Below are positions 6,819 through 8,869 of a DNA stretch of 8,869 nt, piece after piece. The position numbers and the translations under genes were made by a program. How positions within the stretch are numbered: position 1 is the stretch's first letter; each line of letters opens with the position of its first letter. Under the pieces are notes generated by a model that was not told the origin of the DNA, did no database searches, and saw nothing but the letters and a program-made list of their open reading frames with translations. The stretch lies in the NCBI GenBank assembly GCA_018664265.1, contig JABJOR010000246.1, positions 1-8,869 of the forward strand, given 5' to 3'. Source of the stretch: Rhodospirillales bacterium (GTDB lineage: Bacteria; Pseudomonadota; Alphaproteobacteria; Rhodospirillales; Casp-alpha2).

Positions 6819-7730
6819 TTAGATGCCGGGATCAGCCAAACCGTTCTGACGACAACAGGCGACGACTGCGTTTCTGAGCAGGCATGCGATGGTCATGGGG
6901 CCGACACCGCCGGGGACCGGGGTGATGGCGCCAGCGACTTTGACGGCGCTATCGAATTCAACATCACCGACCAGACGGGTTTTGACACTACCGTCTTCTT
7001 TAAGGCCACGCTCAGGCGCATCGATACGGTTGATGCCCACGTCAATCACGGTTGCGCCCGGCTTGATCCAGTCGCCCTTGATCATTTCTGGACGGCCAAC
7101 GGCAGCGATTAGAATATCGGCTTCGCGGCATTTGCCGGGAAGATCATCGGTGCGCGAATGGGCGATTGTCACAGTGCAGCTTTCTGCCAGAAGCAGAGCG
7201 GCCATTGGCTTGCCAACGATGTTGGAACGACCAACCACAATGGCATTCTTGCCGGACAGACTGCCAAGGAAATCTTTCAACAGGACGCTGCAGCCAAACG
7301 GCGTGCAAGGCACCAGAGCGTCGCCGCCGGTCCAAAGACGGCCCACGTTGGTGGTGTGGAAACCGTCCACGTCTTTATCCGGGTTGATGGCGCTCAAGAC
7401 TTTCTGCTCGTCAATCTGTGATGGCAGCGGAAGCTGAACCAGAATGCCATTGACCTTGTTGTCATTGTTAAGCTTGTCGATCAACGTCAACAATGTGCCT
7501 TCGTCGGTGCTTTCGTCCAGACGGTGCTCGAAGCTTTCCATGCCGCATTCAGCGGTTTGCTTGGCCTTGGATGACACATAGACGTTACTGGCCGGATCAT
7601 TACCAACCAGAACAACAGCCAGACCCGGCGTAATGCCGCTATCTGCCTTGACCTTGACTACAGCGGCGCTGACGCGCTCGCGTAATTTAGCGGCAAATGC
7701 CTTGCCGTCGATAATCGTTGCATCGCTCAT
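6819..7730 (-). CDS. folD: Bifunctional methylenetetrahydrofolate dehydrogenase/cyclohydrolase FolD
   Basis: The 303-residue protein matches the usual FolD length. It converts 5,10-methylene-THF to 5,10-methenyl-THF (NADP-dependent) and then to 10-formyl-THF, supplying one-carbon units for purines and formyl-methionine. Catalytic and folate-site residues are in place: Y51 and K55 ([10 protein letters not shown]), Q99 (VQLPLP) and D122 (PDKDVDGF). The nucleotide-binding motif is [11 protein letters not shown] (165-175), and the C-terminal signature PGGVGPMT is at 273-280. The enzyme is cytosolic. The ATG at 7728-7730 has AGGGGAAG upstream at suitable spacing. It lies 134 bases downstream of yggU on the same strand, so it may be read through from yggT-yggU or have its own promoter; I saw no convincing hexamers in the gap. 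The gene ends before the strong terminator at 6757-6790. Confidence 0.98.
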   Translation of the reverse strand: MSDATIIDGKAFAAKLRERVSAAVVKVKADSGITPGLAVVLVGNDPASNVYVSSKAKQTAECGMESFEHRLDESTDEGTLLTLIDKLNNDNKVNGILVQLPLPSQIDEQKVLSAINPDKDVDGFHTTNVGRLWTGGDALVPCTPFGCSVLLKDFLGSLSGKNAIVVGRSNIVGKPMAALLLAESCTVTIAHSRTDDLPGKCREADILIAAVGRPEMIKGDWIKPGATVIDVGINRIDAPERGLKEDGSVKTRLVGDVEFDSAVKVAGAITPVPGGVGPMTIACLLRNAVVACCRQNGLADPGI

Positions 7731-7864
7731 GTAATTCTTCCCCTAAATGTAAGGCTTGTATGGTGGCTCAAGATATCCCTGAAAGCCCCAAAAAAGCTTG
7801 AACGTAAACGCCTCTGATCATTCTGCACACGACATTTTATCATGTGTAGCACCTAAGTGTTTCC

Positions 7865-8167
7865 TTATGTGTTTTCCTTGATTTTTGCCGTTAGGGCAAC
7901 CCCGTCACCAGAGATCAATAAGGTTTTATTTCGATTGGTTACGCCACTTGTCACGGTGAACAGGGATTTGGCAATTTTCCAATGTTTTGAAAGCAACTTT
8001 ATGACCGCTGCATTGGCTTTGCCGTCTTCGGGAACGGTTGTGACCTGAACCTTCAATCGGAGGCGATCCATCTTTGCCACAGCTCCAATCCGGTTTGCAG
8101 AGGATTTAGGGGCGACACGCAAGAAGATTTCAAGACCATTGGGCGTTTGGTAGAAGAAATCCGACAC
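7865..8167 (-). CDS. yggU: DUF167 / YggU family protein
   Basis: The 100-residue protein matches the DUF167 (YggU, UPF0235) family in length and motifs: LRVAPKSSANRIG (16-28), VTTVPEDGKANAAVIKLLSK (42-61) and VTSGVTNRNKTLLI (72-85). The biochemical role of the family is not established. Structures show a small alpha/beta fold, and the protein should be cytosolic. The start is a GTG at 8165-8167, giving VSDFFYQ; I see no ATG near the start in this frame. GGGGCT lies about 10 bases upstream. It begins 16 bases after the yggT stop on the same strand. The yggT-yggU pair is conserved in many proteobacteria, which supports co-transcription and the family call. Confidence 0.92.
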   Translation of the reverse strand: MSDFFYQTPNGLEIFLRVAPKSSANRIGAVAKMDRLRLKVQVTTVPEDGKANAAVIKLLSKHWKIAKSLFTVTSGVTNRNKTLLISGDGVALTAKIKENT

Positions 8168-8183
8168 CCGATTACAGCCCCAA

Positions 8184-8483
8184 TTACAATATGGAATTAT
8201 AGACGTTCACCACGATCTTCTGTAAAAAAATCAGGCCCAAAATGAGTGCCATAGGTGACAGATCGATACCATTCAGATTTGGCAGCATATTGCGGAGCGG
8301 TTTTAACGCTGGTTCCGTCAATCGATGGGTAATATCACCCACCGTATAGACAAACCGATTGGTCGTATTAACCACATTAAAAGCAACCAGCCAGGACAGG
8401 ATGATGCCGATAATCACAACCCAGATGTAGATATCGATAATTTGTAAAACCAGCCACACCAGTGGCTCACCAATCGCGCCCAT
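8184..8483 (-). CDS. yggT: YggT family integral membrane protein
   Basis: The 99-residue membrane protein has two helices. TM1 is about residues 8-34 (LVWLVLQIIDIYIWVVII). Next comes a loop with the family signature LTEPALKPLRNMLP (55-68) and IDLSP (73-77). TM2 is about 76-96. It belongs to the YggT/YlmG/Ycf19 family. The plastid and Gram-positive relatives are linked to membrane-associated division or cytochrome assembly, while the proteobacterial role is unclear, with osmotic or ion homeostasis suggested. The ATG at 8481-8483 is preceded by GGAGTGAT at about 5-6 bases, a good ribosome site. It is the first gene of the yggT-yggU(-folD) minus-strand run, and is divergent from the PAS protein gene across 178 bases. 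Confidence 0.93.
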   Translation of the reverse strand: MGAIGEPLVWLVLQIIDIYIWVVIIGIILSWLVAFNVVNTTNRFVYTVGDITHRLTEPALKPLRNMLPNLNGIDLSPMALILGLIFLQKIVVNVYNSIL

Positions 8484-8591
8484 AGATCACTCCGTTTTCC
8501 ATTCTGTAACGAGCATAAAGTATGCCATTCATCAAGAAATAGAAAGGGGGAAGGCAAAACTCAATTTTTGTACTTTATATTTATTCTAAAA

Positions 8592-8603
8592 ATACTATAG
8601 TAT
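8592..8603. promoter_or_regulatory. Perfect 12-bp palindrome upstream of the PAS protein gene
   Basis: ATACTATAGTAT is its own reverse complement with no spacer. It sits roughly midway in the 178-base gap between yggT and the PAS protein gene, about 58 bases before the latter's ATG. It may be an operator or overlap a -10 element (TACTAT at 8593-8598, with TTGTAC at 8568-8573 at a long 19-base spacing). The surrounding gap is AT-rich and otherwise holds nothing I can name. Confidence 0.35.
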
Positions 8604-8661
8604 GCAACTATCTGCATTGGAACTGAGCTTATAAAACAAACAAATTACTCGCGAAAAAATT

Positions 8662-8869
8662 ATGACATTCATTAAAATCTCGGAATTAAATCCGAAAAAA
8701 ATGCCATCTCCCGATATAGAGACCGCCTATCAAGCTTGGGGGGTGTGGTGTAATGGTCAGCCCATGCCAAAGTGGAATAACACCGACCTTTTTGACATTC
8801 CTGCTCGACTAATCCCCTATACAGCCGTGCTGGATGTAGTCAATAATCCCCTTGATTTTGTTTATCGAT
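8662..8869 (+). CDS. PAS_5-like domain protein, N-terminal part (partial)
   Basis: From the ATG at 8662 the frame is open to the window edge, giving 69 residues of an incomplete protein. The order of features fits the PAS_5 (PF07310-type) proteins common in alphaproteobacteria: a tryptophan after an N-terminal helix (W26 in AYQAWGVW), QPMPKWNNTDLFDIPARLIPY (33-53) and then VLDVVNNPLDFVYR (56-69). These resemble the family's 'lP.R.diDP.di...Lp.l.l.DV......DFryR' pattern. Such proteins are usually single-domain, cytosolic and of unknown ligand; some are thought to sense small molecules or light. An in-frame stop (8632-8634) excludes a start much further upstream. No clear Shine-Dalgarno precedes the ATG. 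The call rests on recalled pattern similarity over a fragment. Confidence 0.68.
   Translation, partial: MTFIKISELNPKKMPSPDIETAYQAWGVWCNGQPMPKWNNTDLFDIPARLIPYTAVLDVVNNPLDFVYR

Noticed and set aside
7810..7855. Imperfect hairpin TGCACAC...GTGTAGCA between yggU and folD
   Set aside because: It has a bulge, a large loop and no T-run on the minus strand; it is too weak to call a terminator or attenuator.
7857..7880. Near-tandem 12-base units GTGTTTCCTTAT / GTGTTTTCCTTG at the yggU stop
   Set aside because: There are only two imperfect copies, one of them running into the coding end; nothing suggests a functional repeat.
8739..8762. GGGGGTGTGGTGTAATGGTC, which resembles the start and D-arm of a tRNA
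   Set aside because: No anticodon arm, T-arm (GGTTCRA) or matching acceptor stem follows at the right distance, and the stretch encodes the conserved Trp region of the PAS protein.

Overview
The window reads as a stretch of ordinary chromosome from an alphaproteobacterium, most likely a marine Rhodospirillales-like lineage. This rests on the style of LepA and of the LptF-type permease end, a DUF1127 small protein beside a GcvA-type LysR regulator, the yggT-yggU-folD grouping, and a PAS_5-type protein. GC content is moderate by eye (not computed). I see no transposase, integrase, phage gene, CRISPR array, tRNA or rRNA.

Layout, left to right. Positions 1-293 hold the C-terminal end of an LptF/LptG-type lipopolysaccharide export permease on the + strand. 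It converges on a two-gene minus-strand operon of FkbM-family methyltransferases (1804 down to 305), the most accessory-looking part of the window. Next, on the + strand, is an unrecognised two-helix membrane protein with a long acidic tail (1952-2599). It converges on lepA (EF-4 GTPase, 4429-2609, minus). Divergent from lepA is a calcineurin-like metallophosphoesterase of the CpdA/GpdQ type (4520-5281, +). It shares a bidirectional terminator with a convergent DUF1127 small protein (5567-5322, minus).

The DUF1127 gene and a GcvA-like LysR regulator (5813-6703, +) are divergent across a 245-bp AT-rich gap. That gap contains a dyad with the classical LysR T-N11-A geometry, so the LysR protein may control itself and the DUF1127 gene. 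A strong bidirectional terminator follows lysR and also serves folD (7730-6819, minus). Upstream of folD lie yggU (DUF167) and yggT, also minus and probably one transcript. At the right edge a + strand gene for a PAS_5-like protein begins at 8662 and runs out of the window. A perfect 12-bp palindrome lies in its upstream region.

Most genes are housekeeping: translation (LepA), one-carbon metabolism (FolD), envelope (LptF, YggT) and phosphoester hydrolysis. I do not see a convincing new multi-gene system. The points most worth a second look are the divergent LysR/DUF1127 control region, the acidic-tailed membrane protein and the tandem FkbM genes beside the Lpt permease.
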